Source of the DNA: Pseudodesulfovibrio nedwellii
GTDB taxonomy: Bacteria > Desulfobacterota > Desulfovibrionia > Desulfovibrionales > Desulfovibrionaceae
NCBI RefSeq assembly: GCF_027923765.1
Contig: NZ_AP026709.1
Location: 1,235,501-1,299,500 of the forward strand
DNA: 64,000 nucleotides
Direction of reading: 5' to 3'
In this document: one piece after another, positions 8,946-17,679 of the stretch
Position numbering within the stretch: the first letter of the stretch is position 1
Layout of the letters: every line of letters begins with the position of its first letter
Position numbers and translations under genes: made by a program
Notes under the pieces: generated by a model
What the model was told of the DNA's origin: nothing
Databases searched by the model: none
Seen by the model: the letters and a program-made list of their open reading frames with translations, nothing else

Positions 8946-10697
8946 ATGAAAGAATGCTTCGGCTGGACAGGCACAGTCCTGCTTATTGATCTGACCACCA
9001 AAGAGGTCACCCTTGATCACCCGGACCCCGCGATATACCGCAAATACATTGGCGGGAGAGGACTGGCTGGACACTACCTCTCGCCGCATGCAACACGGGA
9101 ATGGGCCGACCCAACCCTACCGATCCTCATATTTACCGGCCCCTTGACCGGCACGCTTGCCCCCACCTCCGGGCGTGGCACCATCATGTCCCGCTCCCCT
9201 TTAACAGGAGCCATATGTGACACCTCGGTCGGTGGCAGGCTCGCCACTCAGCTTAAATACGCCGGATACGACGGACTGATTATCACCGGAAAAAGCGACA
9301 CGCCTTGTGGCATCGAAATTCTGGATAGCGAAGTCCAAATTACACCATCAAATCTCCATGGTGCGACATCAAATGAAGTCTTCACACACCTTGAATCATC
9401 CATACTGACAGGAGCTTCCGTGGCCTGTATTGGTCCGGCAGCTGAGAATGGCTCTCGTCTCGCTTCCATCATGGTTGACAGGCACCACTCAGCTGGCAGA
9501 GGCGGACTCGGCCTTATATGGGCTGAAAAAAACCTCAAATATCTCATGGTAAAAGGCACTGGGGAAACCCATGTGCACGATATGGACGCCCTCAAGGAAA
9601 CACGAGAAGACATCTTCCGGCTCACTGCGGCATCCCCGGTCCTCATGGGACAACATGGATTTTCTTGCTGGGGCACTGGTTCTCTCTTCGACCTCATGGA
9701 CTCCCGAAGCATGATGCCCACTGACAATTTTCAAAAAACGCGCTTTCCCAATGCCCACCAGCTCAATGCCGCCGCGTACAAAAAAAAGTTCGTCTCCCAA
9801 AAGCACGGCTGCAGCGGTTGTCACATCTTGTGTAAAAAAATCGCACAGGATGGACGACCCATACCTGAATATGAAGCCATGGCCCACTTTACTGCCCTTA
9901 TCGGCAACCACAATATAGACTTGGTTCTCGATGCCAACGACGTGTGCAATCAACTCGGTATGGACCCCATTTCCGTCGGTTCGACCCTTGCCTGCCATCG
10001 CGAAATCACCGGGCAGGAGTACACCCAAAAATCGTTAATGAATGCTCTGCATAAAATGGCTCAAGGCGACGACCTCGGACACGGTTCTTTTTTCTTTGCC
10101 AATACGTGCGGTCGATCGGAAACATCCATGTCCGTCAAAGGAATGGACCTCCCAGCTTATGACCCACGCGGAGCCTACGGTATGGCCCTAGCCTATGCCA
10201 CTAGCACACGAGGAGGATGTCATCTACGGGCTTATCCCCTCAGCCACGAGGTCTTGCGTAAACCCGTTGCCACCGACCGATTTTCATTCAGCGGCAAAGC
10301 TCGCATTATCAAAATAGCTGAAGACATCAATGCGATCGTGGATTCTCTGACAGCATGTAGATTTACCTTTCTCGCGGCCAGTCTGGAAGAATACACCAAG
10401 GCTTTCATAGCTGTTACTGGCGTACAGATATCAGGGCAGGACCTGTTGGAAACCGGAGAGCGCATCTATTACAATGAAAGGATTATGAACGCTGCCAATG
10501 GATTCTCGGCCAGTGACGATGACCTCCCAGCCCGTTTTTTTACTGAGCCGGGCACTTCCGGTGGTGGCGTAGATATCCCCCCTCTTGACCGCACAGAATT
10601 TCTCGCGGCACGGGCCAATTACTATCGAGTTCGAAAGTTGGATGAGAACGGCAACCCCACCCCTGAAATCACAAAACGACTTGGACTGGATCAATGA
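8946..10697 (+). CDS. Aldehyde:ferredoxin oxidoreductase family protein (tungsto/molybdopterin)
   Basis: 583 residues, cytoplasmic. The family oxidises aldehydes to carboxylates using a bis-pterin tungsten or molybdenum cofactor and a 4Fe-4S cluster. The N-terminus is diagnostic: GWTGTVLLIDLTTKEVT, then YIGGRGLAGHYL, GPLTGTLAPTSGRG and CDTSVGGRLATQLKYAGYDG. The cluster ligands are CSGCHILC in the middle and probably the cysteine in LTACRFTF near the C-terminus, which matches the C-x2-C-x3-C...C layout. Length is slightly short of the usual 600-620. Its stop overlaps the start of the next gene (ATGA), so the two are translationally coupled. The true substrate cannot be told from sequence. Confidence 0.92.
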   Translation: MKECFGWTGTVLLIDLTTKEVTLDHPDPAIYRKYIGGRGLAGHYLSPHATREWADPTLPILIFTGPLTGTLAPTSGRGTIMSRSPLTGAICDTSVGGRLATQLKYAGYDGLIITGKSDTPCGIEILDSEVQITPSNLHGATSNEVFTHLESSILTGASVACIGPAAENGSRLASIMVDRHHSAGRGGLGLIWAEKNLKYLMVKGTGETHVHDMDALKETREDIFRLTAASPVLMGQHGFSCWGTGSLFDLMDSRSMMPTDNFQKTRFPNAHQLNAAAYKKKFVSQKHGCSGCHILCKKIAQDGRPIPEYEAMAHFTALIGNHNIDLVLDANDVCNQLGMDPISVGSTLACHREITGQEYTQKSLMNALHKMAQGDDLGHGSFFFANTCGRSETSMSVKGMDLPAYDPRGAYGMALAYATSTRGGCHLRAYPLSHEVLRKPVATDRFSFSGKARIIKIAEDINAIVDSLTACRFTFLAASLEEYTKAFIAVTGVQISGQDLLETGERIYYNERIMNAANGFSASDDDLPARFFTEPGTSGGGVDIPPLDRTEFLAARANYYRVRKLDENGNPTPEITKRLGLDQ

Positions 10698-11857
10698 AAC
10701 GCCTGTGCGATAAATACGCCACAAAGCTGGTGACCCAAGGTCTGGCCGCACCCAATGATCCCATCATAGGCGGCCTTGATGCCGAGTTAGTGTGGAATAG
10801 ACCTGATCCGCGTATTGAAGAATTCACCAAGCTGTTCGACGTATTGTCCATCAATTCGCTGGTCTTTTCAAAACCAGCAGAACCGTATGCAACCATCCTC
10901 GATTTCCTGGCCGGGCGCACTAAATCGGCCATCCGTCCTGAAGACACCGAGACTCGCACATTTCTACACGACATCCCGATTTGTCGAGAATTTACGGCTT
11001 CGGCCATGGAAGTCAATCTCAAGAAACGCAAGGCTGTCATTATTCCCGGCGAAGGCATTATCTCCTGCGGCACGGTCAGCCCTGAACAAGGATTTGTTTT
11101 CTACTCGTCCACCATATTCGCCTGTTTCGTACTCTTTTTTTCAGACTACCTGAACAAGTTACGCAACAAGACTCTCGACGATGAATACCGCGAAATATTT
11201 CAGCGTGTTGTAAAGAATCTGCCACAACCACACACTACATTACCTCAGCAAGTATCCGGTCCTTTTACCGATGAGGATACGGTTCTCGCGGCCATGGCTG
11301 AAAGCGGACGTCATGTGGTCGGGTATGGATTGGTCGACTCCTTTTTCGGCAACATATCCTACAAGCTTAATGGCACCGTCTACATTTCACAGACGGGGAG
11401 TTCTCTAGAAGAACTTGAAGGCTGCATCGACCCATGTCCTATGGATGGAAGTGCAACCACTGGCCTGACAGCTTCTTCGGAACTCTCGGCACACGAAGAC
11501 GTATACCGTCGTTCTAATTACCGCTGCATCCTCCACGGCCACCCTAAATTTTCCGTCATTATGTCCATGTATTGTGACAAACAAGACTGTCCAAACCGAG
11601 GGAAATGTCACATAAAATGTACTGAGTGTCGTACTGTAGAAGGTATCCCAATCGTTCCCGGTGAAGTTGGAACTGGTCCCACAGGACTCTGCAACACACT
11701 GCCACCTGCCATAGCTTCATCAGGCTCGGCAATTGTCCATGGACACGGACTGTTCACAGCCGGTTTAAATGATTTTAACAAAGCCTTTGAAAGACTACTC
11801 GACATTGAAAACCAATGCCGAAAGCACTATTTTAACATGGTAAAATCCTATGAATAA
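10694..11857 (+). CDS. Class II aldolase/adducin-domain protein with novel N-terminal domain
   Basis: 387 residues. The C-terminal half (about 195-380) is a class II aldolase/adducin fold: HVVGYGLVDSFFGNISYK, HEDVYRRSNYRCILHGHP, and IVHGHGLFTAG, supplying the histidines that bind the divalent metal. Between them is an unusual cysteine cluster, CDKQDCPNRGKCHIKCTEC, which could hold a zinc or iron-sulfur site. The N-terminal 190 residues do not match anything I know; they include a hydrophobic stretch (FVFYSSTIFACFVLFFSDYL). It is coupled to the AOR gene by an ATGA overlap and overlaps the CPBP gene by 8 bases. The pairing with AOR suggests aldehyde or sugar-phosphate metabolism (inference). 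Confidence 0.8.
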   Translation: MKRLCDKYATKLVTQGLAAPNDPIIGGLDAELVWNRPDPRIEEFTKLFDVLSINSLVFSKPAEPYATILDFLAGRTKSAIRPEDTETRTFLHDIPICREFTASAMEVNLKKRKAVIIPGEGIISCGTVSPEQGFVFYSSTIFACFVLFFSDYLNKLRNKTLDDEYREIFQRVVKNLPQPHTTLPQQVSGPFTDEDTVLAAMAESGRHVVGYGLVDSFFGNISYKLNGTVYISQTGSSLEELEGCIDPCPMDGSATTGLTASSELSAHEDVYRRSNYRCILHGHPKFSVIMSMYCDKQDCPNRGKCHIKCTECRTVEGIPIVPGEVGTGPTGLCNTLPPAIASSGSAIVHGHGLFTAGLNDFNKAFERLLDIENQCRKHYFNMVKSYE

Positions 11858-12743
11858 CCAGAGAGAGTCACTGCAAATCAAACCTCTTTTGTTGTTCATA
11901 GCACTCACTTTCGGAGCCACTTGGGCTGTGGAATTCTTTCTTATCTCAAACGGCATGCGCTTCGACAGCCTGACAGGCATGTCCAGTCCAGCGCTCTGGC
12001 TCATGGCAGTCATGTGGATCCCGGGCGCATCAGCTCTGCTGGTCACTGCATTTGTCGAAAAGAAAAATTTTGCAGATCTACGCGACTTCCTAGGTCTGCG
12101 TCTGGGGACATCACTGGGTGCGTATTTTTTGACTATCCTTCTCGTTCCCACGCTTTTCGCTGGAATATATCTGCTCTCTTGGGGACTCGGATTCGGTGAT
12201 TTCAATCCGCAAATTCCCGGCGTCGAAACAGGCGAAACAAATCTGGAAAGCGTCCTGCAAGTCATGCTTCCCATGTCTATTGTTCTAGGACCATTCATCA
12301 ATCTCATTTTCGGATTAGGCGAAGAAATCGGCTGGCGTGGCTTTATGTTACCGCGCCTCATACCTCTGGGTAAACCCTTGGCATACTCGCTGCTCGGCAT
12401 CCTCTGGGGGATATGGCATGCCCCGCTAATTCTGGCCGGATTCAATTACCCCGGCTACCCTGTGGGCGGCATAGTCATGATGTGCATCCTCTGCTTCGCG
12501 TTCGGACTATTCCTCAATGAAATGACCCTGCATTACGACTCGTCAATTCTGGCTGGATTCATCCACGGAGCAGTCAATGCTCAAGGCTATGGCGTCTGGC
12601 TATTGCTCTTCCCCGACGTTCATCCGCTTCTCGGCGGCTCAGTCGGTTTAACTGGAATAATTGTCTGGTTGATTACAGGATTACTTTGCTCGATCATTTT
12701 GAAACGACTCGCCCCTCCTCTCTCCACCCCCCAACCGAACTAA
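11850..12743 (+). CDS. CPBP family intramembrane metalloprotease (CAAX protease/Abi)
   Basis: 297-residue membrane protein with about eight helices. The catalytic motifs of the CPBP family are present: EEIGWRGFMLPRL (EExxxR), GILWGIWHAP (histidine) and GFIHGAVNA. Members cleave prenylated or membrane substrates, or act in bacteriocin self-immunity; the substrate here is unknown. The start overlaps the end of the aldolase-like gene by 8 bases, so it is the third gene of the AOR operon. A strong hairpin follows it. Confidence 0.9.
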   Translation: MNNQRESLQIKPLLLFIALTFGATWAVEFFLISNGMRFDSLTGMSSPALWLMAVMWIPGASALLVTAFVEKKNFADLRDFLGLRLGTSLGAYFLTILLVPTLFAGIYLLSWGLGFGDFNPQIPGVETGETNLESVLQVMLPMSIVLGPFINLIFGLGEEIGWRGFMLPRLIPLGKPLAYSLLGILWGIWHAPLILAGFNYPGYPVGGIVMMCILCFAFGLFLNEMTLHYDSSILAGFIHGAVNAQGYGVWLLLFPDVHPLLGGSVGLTGIIVWLITGLLCSIILKRLAPPLSTPQPN

Positions 12744-12771
12744 TTTTTTTTCCTGTCTTTTCCCAAAAGTA

Positions 12772-12795
12772 AAGCCCCCGATAAATCGGGGGCTT
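12772..12795. terminator. Terminator hairpin after the AOR operon
   Basis: Perfect 11-bp inverted repeat (AAGCCCCCGAT and its complement) with a 2-base centre, just after the CPBP gene. There is a T-rich tract before it rather than after it, so strength and direction are uncertain. The stretch to 12988 has no gene. Confidence 0.6.
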
Positions 12796-12807
12796 CTGCT
12801 CGATGCG

Positions 12808-12930
12808 TTCGTAGGGAGGTTGCCGAAATACGGGCCTCTACCAAAGGATAAAGTTTGATTGAAGGTTGCCTGGAAACACTTTCCGATTCAAAGAATCACA
12901 AGGTTTGTAGGGCGTTACCTGAAAACACTC
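12808..12930. repeat. Three imperfect repeats of about 20 bases in an intergenic gap
   Basis: Units begin near 12811, 12859 and 12908, about 48 bases apart; the last two share GTT-CCTG-AAACACT with 14 of 16 bases alike, and the first is more diverged. They fill the gap between the AOR operon terminator and the rubredoxin gene. Function unknown; they may be protein-binding sites or chance. Confidence 0.3.
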
Positions 12931-12988
12931 CTTTGACTGATTTAACCATACGCTATTGGCGTCTGATTGCAAGAGGCTTTATTCGGTT

Positions 12989-13144
12989 TTACAGTTTTTC
13001 GAAGTATTCCTTTTCAGCGCCACATTCGGGGCAAGTCCAATCATCAGGCAAATCTTCGAACTTTGTGCCAATGGCAATATTGTTCTCAGCGTCACCTTCA
13101 GCCGGATCATACACATAGCCACAAGGGCATTCCCACTTATCCAT
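12989..13144 (-). CDS. rub: Rubredoxin
   Basis: 51-residue one-iron electron carrier. The two knuckles [13 protein letters not shown] and [11 protein letters not shown] give the four cysteine ligands of the Fe(SCys)4 centre, with the usual [11 protein letters not shown] signature. In sulfate reducers it passes electrons to oxygen- or superoxide-reducing enzymes such as rubredoxin:oxygen oxidoreductase. The start at 13144 has a GGAGGT ribosome site 8 bases upstream; the longer frame (to 13180) lacks one. Length is typical. Confidence 0.95.
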   Translation of the reverse strand: MDKWECPCGYVYDPAEGDAENNIAIGTKFEDLPDDWTCPECGAEKEYFEKL

Positions 13145-13241
13145 GATTGATACCTCCATGGTATTGCTAGTTGTGTACATGGTAGCAGAAAAAGCAGTCG
13201 TTTCAAGCTCTTTATTGGGAACCAGTATTATTTATAACACT

Positions 13242-14228
13242 CTAAAGGAGTGGCAATTGATCATCTTCCATACGCATCTTGAGATGTTGGTATGCCTTTG
13301 CCGTAGCCACGCGACCACGTGGGGTACGCTTCAAAAAACCGCACTGAATGAGATACGGCTCATAAATATCCTCGATGGTACGTACTTCCTCGGCGCAAGC
13401 TGCGGCAATAGTTTTGAGACCAACCGGACCGCCGTTGAAATTCTCCACCATAAGCGAAAGAATCTTACGATCCATGTTGTCCAATCCATACTGATCAACA
13501 TCCAGTCGTTCCAAAGAAGATTCGGCTTGCTCTTTGGTAACAATGCCATCGCCATGTACCAAGGCATAATCACGGACCCGCCGAAGCAATCTGTTGGCGA
13601 TACGCGGAGTGCCACGAGCTCGGCGCCCGATAGCCAAGGCTCCTTCAGGATCTACTTTCACGTCAATAATAGTCGCAGACCGTTCAACGATCCGTCCCAG
13701 TTCTTCGGGACTATAAAATTCTATACGGAAAATGCAGCCGAAACGGTCTCGTAAGGGAGAAGTAAGCAAACCGAGTCGCGTGGTCGCACCAACCAAAGTA
13801 AAAGGCTCAAGATCAAGCTTGACCGTGCGAGCACCGGGACCGGAGCCGATAACCAGATCAATCTGAAAATCCTCCATGGCCGGATACAGCACTTCCTCAA
13901 CCGTGGCGGGCATACGATGAATTTCATCGATAAACAAAATATCCCCACGCTCCAAATTGGTCAGAATAGCCGCCAAATCACCGGACCGCTCAATAACGGG
14001 ACCGGAGGTAGACACCATATTCACGCCCAATTCACTCGCCATGATACGTGCCAGTGTCGTCTTGCCCAACCCGGGATTGCCGTAAAAAAGGGTATGATCC
14101 AAGGAGCGTTCTCGCTCTCGAGCCGCCTTGATGAAGACGTCGAGATTACTACGCAAGTCCTGCTGCCCGATAAATTCACCAAGGCTTCTGGGCCGAACGT
14201 TTTCCTCTGGGAGTGTACACTTGCTCAT
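13242..14228 (-). CDS. ruvB: Holliday junction branch migration helicase RuvB
   Basis: 328-residue AAA+ motor that drives branch migration of Holliday junctions with RuvA. It shows [18 protein letters not shown] at the N-terminus, Walker [13 protein letters not shown], Walker [11 protein letters not shown], the sensor region [20 protein letters not shown], and a C-terminal winged helix ([22 protein letters not shown]). Length is typical. The start overlaps the ruvA stop by four bases, so the pair is coupled. Confidence 0.97.
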   Translation of the reverse strand: MSKCTLPEENVRPRSLGEFIGQQDLRSNLDVFIKAARERERSLDHTLFYGNPGLGKTTLARIMASELGVNMVSTSGPVIERSGDLAAILTNLERGDILFIDEIHRMPATVEEVLYPAMEDFQIDLVIGSGPGARTVKLDLEPFTLVGATTRLGLLTSPLRDRFGCIFRIEFYSPEELGRIVERSATIIDVKVDPEGALAIGRRARGTPRIANRLLRRVRDYALVHGDGIVTKEQAESSLERLDVDQYGLDNMDRKILSLMVENFNGGPVGLKTIAAACAEEVRTIEDIYEPYLIQCGFLKRTPRGRVATAKAYQHLKMRMEDDQLPLL

Positions 14229-14839
14229 GAGCGTGCCGCGTTGATTTTCTTAAGCACTGCACGGATACCACCGGCAGCGTCGAGGTCGGGTTCTTCGTCA
14301 AAAACATCAATGATCATAGGACGAACTTCATCTTCAGCGTATCCCAGCCCTTTCAGTCCGGCAAGCGTATCAAGGTATTCGCCCTGCGGTCCTTGCGGTG
14401 TGGAAGAGATGGTCGCGCCGGTAGTAGGCTTGAGCTTGGCGACCTTATCCTTGAGATTCCACAAAATCTGCTTGGCAGATTTCGGACCTATACCCGGCAC
14501 TGTGGACAGCATAGTCACATCTTCCCGGAAAGCAATCTCGCGCAGATGGTCAGCGTCAAACATGGACAAAATGGCCATGGCTTTTTTCGGCCCCAGCTTG
14601 TCGATGGAAATAAGTGTGCGGAACAGATCCAAATCGTCGGCGGTCAGAAACCCAAACAGATCAATGGCTTTCTCTGCTACCTGAGTGTGGATGAAGATTT
14701 CTATGTCTCCCCCCTTCCCAGGCAATTTGGCAATGACCGACGTAGGCGCGGCCACTTCATACCCAACACCTCCGGGTGTCAAAACGACCAGTCCCTTTTC
14801 GTTGGCGGACAACACTGTTCCCTGCAAATATCCGATCAT
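14225..14839 (-). CDS. ruvA: Holliday junction DNA-binding protein RuvA
   Basis: 204-residue protein that forms the tetramer holding the four-way junction and recruiting RuvB. It begins [19 protein letters not shown] (OB fold), contains the helix-hairpin-helix segments [19 protein letters not shown] and [16 protein letters not shown], and ends with the RuvB-binding UBA-like domain ([13 protein letters not shown]). The ATG at 14839 has GGAGGA 8 bases upstream, so the 39-residue N-terminal extension in the same frame is not used. It is followed directly by ruvB. Confidence 0.96.
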   Translation of the reverse strand: MIGYLQGTVLSANEKGLVVLTPGGVGYEVAAPTSVIAKLPGKGGDIEIFIHTQVAEKAIDLFGFLTADDLDLFRTLISIDKLGPKKAMAILSMFDADHLREIAFREDVTMLSTVPGIGPKSAKQILWNLKDKVAKLKPTTGATISSTPQGPQGEYLDTLAGLKGLGYAEDEVRPMIIDVFDEEPDLDAAGGIRAVLKKINAARS

Positions 14840-14997
14840 GAAAATCCTCCGTTGCAGGTATGTAGCGCATTCACGCACGCAATTCAAAGAGAATACACGG
14901 CTGAATAATGCCCGGTTCTCCCAATTATCATGGAAAAAGACCGCATGCCTTGTCATAGTATGTTATGAAGAATTATTTAAAACCATGAGGGAACGCC

Positions 14998-15642
14998 ATG
15001 AAACACAGAATCATTATCGCCTGCATGTTCACCATGCTTGCCATACCAATAAATACGGCTCTGGCCCAAGGTGAACCGATCTTCACTCAAGAGGAGCTTA
15101 TAGGCTTGGTTGGCGAAGCCGTTGTTCAAGAAACAACAGAGGCCTCGGATGAAGTTCGCAAGGCAAAGGAAATCCTTGATGCTATGCGCAAAGAAGGCAC
15201 TGTTGCCGAACAGCAACAAGCTCAGACAAACGTTGAAAATGCTGAAAAAAAATTCACGAAAGCCCAAGGGAAACTCGATGAAGCCCGAGTGGACGCCTTC
15301 GCCAGAGAAAGCGGGAAATCCCCTGCCGACATTCAAGCCATGCGTGATTCCGGCATGGGCTGGGGGCGCATAGCCAAAGAAACGAACGTTCATCCCTCGA
15401 CCAGCGGCAAAGGGAAGGGGAAAACGAAAAACAAAGGAAAAGGGAAAGGGAAAAATTCTGGCAACTCGACATACGCTGATTCCGATGACGATATGGATGA
15501 AAACGAAACCACAACTTATGAGACTGACACGAACAACCAAAATGACGAGGAACTGGACGAAGCATCCCAAAATCAAACTCAGGGCAAAGACAAAAGCAAG
15601 GGAAAAAGCAATAAGTCCAAAGGAAAGGATAAAAAGAAATAA
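14998..15642 (+). CDS. Exported lysine/glycine-rich low-complexity protein
   Basis: 214 residues. A signal peptide (MKHRIIIACMFTMLAIPINTALAQ) predicts export. Residues 25-110 form a charged helical, coiled-coil-like segment (EVRKAKEILDAMRKEGTVAEQQQAQ). Then come two blocks of short Lys-Gly repeats (GKGKGKTKNKGKGKGK and GKDKSKGKSNKSKGKDKKK) separated by a very acidic stretch (DSDDDMDENE). No known family. The polycationic blocks suggest binding to polyanions at the cell surface (inference). It lies opposite to and between ruvA and ruvC, with a strong terminator behind. Confidence 0.75.
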   Translation: MKHRIIIACMFTMLAIPINTALAQGEPIFTQEELIGLVGEAVVQETTEASDEVRKAKEILDAMRKEGTVAEQQQAQTNVENAEKKFTKAQGKLDEARVDAFARESGKSPADIQAMRDSGMGWGRIAKETNVHPSTSGKGKGKTKNKGKGKGKNSGNSTYADSDDDMDENETTTYETDTNNQNDEELDEASQNQTQGKDKSKGKSNKSKGKDKKK

Positions 15643-15658
15643 GCCGCTTACACTTCAC

Positions 15659-15696
15659 AAGAAAGGCTCACCCCATTCGAGGTGAGCCTTTCTTGT
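15659..15696. terminator. Bidirectional terminator
   Basis: Perfect 14-bp stem (AAGAAAGGCTCACC and its complement) with an 8-base loop, and T-rich sequence on both sides, between the convergent lysine-rich gene and ruvC. Confidence 0.88.
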
Positions 15697-15713
15697 AATA
15701 AAAATCCAACCGA

Positions 15714-16220
15714 CTACAGACCAATCAGCTTACGCATACGCCGTTCGTTCAAATGACATATGGCAATAGCGAGGGCGTCGGACGCATCTTCGGGCCAATC
15801 AGGTTTTTTCTCGCCAAGCGTATTCGCGACCATAAAAGCGACCTGCGACTTGGGAGCATTACCCACTCCCACAAGATTCTTCTTGACCTTGGTAGGTTCA
15901 TATTCCCCCATCGGAATGCCGTTTGTGGCGCAGGCTGCCATGCAAGCACCCCTCGCCTGCCCCAGTTTCAGGGCGGACGAGGGGTTCTTGGATACAAACA
16001 CATTTTCGATGGCGGCCTCTGCCGGTGCAAACTTTTCGATAAGCTCTTGAAGCCTGTCAAAAATCACACCCAGCCGAACGGCCATATCTTTTTTGACCGG
16101 TGTACGAATAGTGCCGGTCTCCACCAGTTCGACCTGCCCGGATATTTCCCGGACGATACCGTAACCTGTAACCCGTGTTCCGGGGTCCAAGCCAAGGACG
16201 ATCAAACCTTTATCGCTCAT
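15714..16220 (-). CDS. ruvC: Crossover junction endodeoxyribonuclease RuvC
   Basis: 168-residue Holliday junction resolvase. The RNase H-like fold is clear: VLGLDPGTRVTGYGIV gives the first catalytic Asp, AAIENVFVSKNPSSALKLGQARG the Glu region, and WPEDASDALAIAICH the C-terminal acidic pair and His. Length is normal. It starts 2 bases after the yebC stop and forms an operon with yebC and rlmE. Confidence 0.96.
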   Translation of the reverse strand: MSDKGLIVLGLDPGTRVTGYGIVREISGQVELVETGTIRTPVKKDMAVRLGVIFDRLQELIEKFAPAEAAIENVFVSKNPSSALKLGQARGACMAACATNGIPMGEYEPTKVKKNLVGVGNAPKSQVAFMVANTLGEKKPDWPEDASDALAIAICHLNERRMRKLIGL

Positions 16221-16222
16221 AC

Positions 16223-16966
16223 TTACTCTTCGTCGAACAATTCGTCCGGGAAGTCAGCATTGAGGTAAACTTTCTGAGTATCATCGTTGTCTTCCAAAGC
16301 TTCAAACAAGGTCATAACTTTCTTGCCGTTGGAAACATCCACTGGCACGAGATTTTCCGGGACCTGATCCACTTCGGCGGACTGGTATTCCATGCTTGCG
16401 TCCACAAAAGCCTGCTGAACGGCCATAAAATCACCGGGTTCCGTCTGCACAGTGAAAGTATCACCATCATCGATGATATCTTCGGCACCGGCTTCCAGAC
16501 CGACTTCCATCAAATCATCTTCAGTGTATTTTTCCTTGTCAAAAACAATGACGCCCTTCTTGTTGAACATGTACGATACGGCACCGGCCTCAGCCATGTT
16601 GCCGCCGTGCTTGGTGAAGGCGTGGCGAATTTCAGCCACGATACGATTCTTATTGTCAGTAGCCACTTCAACCATCATGGCAACGCCACCGGGGCCATAC
16701 CCTTCGTACAGGATCTCCATGATATCGCCACCGGCCAGTTCGCCGGTACCTTTCTTGATGGCGTTCTCAATCTTATCTTTGGGCAGATTCACTTCCTTGG
16801 CCTTCTGAATGGCCAAACGCAAAGTGGAGTTATCCTCTGGATTACCGCCACCGGCCTTGGCAGCCAGGATGATATCTTTGGCTGCTTTGGTGAAAAATTT
16901 CGCGCGCTTAGCGTCCTGACGACCTTTGCGATGCTGAATATTTGCCCATTTACTGTGTCCGGCCAT
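16223..16966 (-). CDS. yebC: YebC/PmpR family DNA-binding regulatory protein
   Basis: 247 residues. The N-terminal signature [23 protein letters not shown] is invariant in the family, followed by [28 protein letters not shown]. Members bind DNA as regulators, and recent work also links the family to translation of difficult peptide stretches. It is conserved next to ruvC in many bacteria, as here. The start at 16966 has a GGAGG ribosome site. Confidence 0.95.
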   Translation of the reverse strand: MAGHSKWANIQHRKGRQDAKRAKFFTKAAKDIILAAKAGGGNPEDNSTLRLAIQKAKEVNLPKDKIENAIKKGTGELAGGDIMEILYEGYGPGGVAMMVEVATDNKNRIVAEIRHAFTKHGGNMAEAGAVSYMFNKKGVIVFDKEKYTEDDLMEVGLEAGAEDIIDDGDTFTVQTEPGDFMAVQQAFVDASMEYQSAEVDQVPENLVPVDVSNGKKVMTLFEALEDNDDTQKVYLNADFPDELFDEE

Positions 16967-17019
16967 GTTTCCTCCTGAATATTCTCAACAAATTCTTTTT
17001 CTATTGCAGACCGAATAGC

Positions 17020-17619
17020 TTACTCTTCTATTCCCCGAAAGCCAAGCGCGACAATAAATATTTCCTTACTTTCAGCGCGAGAACTATGAGGTTTGAAATT
17101 CTTTATCTTGCCAAAATGCGGCCTGATTTCATTCCGATAATCATTTATCTCGCCACCTTCAAAAATCTTGACCGCGAAGTTGCCGCCTTTCTTGAGGTAT
17201 TTTCTCGCAACCTCAAAAGCGCGTTGGCACAATTCCAAAGAATTTGCCTGATCCGCGAACTTGATTCCGGTTGTCTTTGGCGCCATGTCACTGATAATGA
17301 CATCGAACGGCGCAAGCGGCTCTATGGCTTCCAACAGTTCCGGCGAATCCGAAAAAACATCGGCCTGTAAAAAAGTGATATTATCCGCAAAGGAATGTTT
17401 GGTGGACTGAAGGTCCACGCTGAGCACACGACCCTGCTTACCCACTTTTTCCCCGGCAAACTGTGTCCAGGAACCAGGGGCTGCACCAAGATCGAGCACG
17501 GTCTGTCCCGGCTTAAAGATATGGAACCGTTTATCCATCTCTTTAAGCTTGTAGACCGAGCGGGCGGCGTAATTTTCCTTTTTGGCTCGTTTGAAGTACT
17601 TATCCTGATATTGTTTCAT
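17020..17619 (-). CDS. rlmE: 23S rRNA 2'-O-ribose U2552 methyltransferase RlmE/FtsJ
   Basis: 199 residues. The SAM-dependent methyltransferase methylates U2552 in the A loop of 23S rRNA during late 50S assembly. Evident are [31 protein letters not shown] (motif I, broken here by its position near residue 35-50), [11 protein letters not shown] (catalytic Asp in the K-D-K-E tetrad) and [10 protein letters not shown] (catalytic Lys). The ATG at 17619 follows a GGAGCG ribosome site; the longer frame to 17763 is not supported. It heads the rlmE-yebC-ruvC group. Confidence 0.93.
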   Translation of the reverse strand: MKQYQDKYFKRAKKENYAARSVYKLKEMDKRFHIFKPGQTVLDLGAAPGSWTQFAGEKVGKQGRVLSVDLQSTKHSFADNITFLQADVFSDSPELLEAIEPLAPFDVIISDMAPKTTGIKFADQANSLELCQRAFEVARKYLKKGGNFAVKIFEGGEINDYRNEIRPHFGKIKNFKPHSSRAESKEIFIVALGFRGIEE

Positions 17620-17679
17620 GGCAACGCTCCTTAAGTCCGGCGTGGAGCGATTCCTAGCCGAATACGCCGAAAAAGCCAA

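Noticed and set aside
9489-10028. 179-codon minus frame inside the AOR gene
   Set aside because: Antisense to conserved AOR sequence including the cysteine motif; no family features.
16175-16978. 267-codon plus frame over yebC
   Set aside because: Opposite strand of the highly conserved yebC gene; the apparent protein is a shadow.
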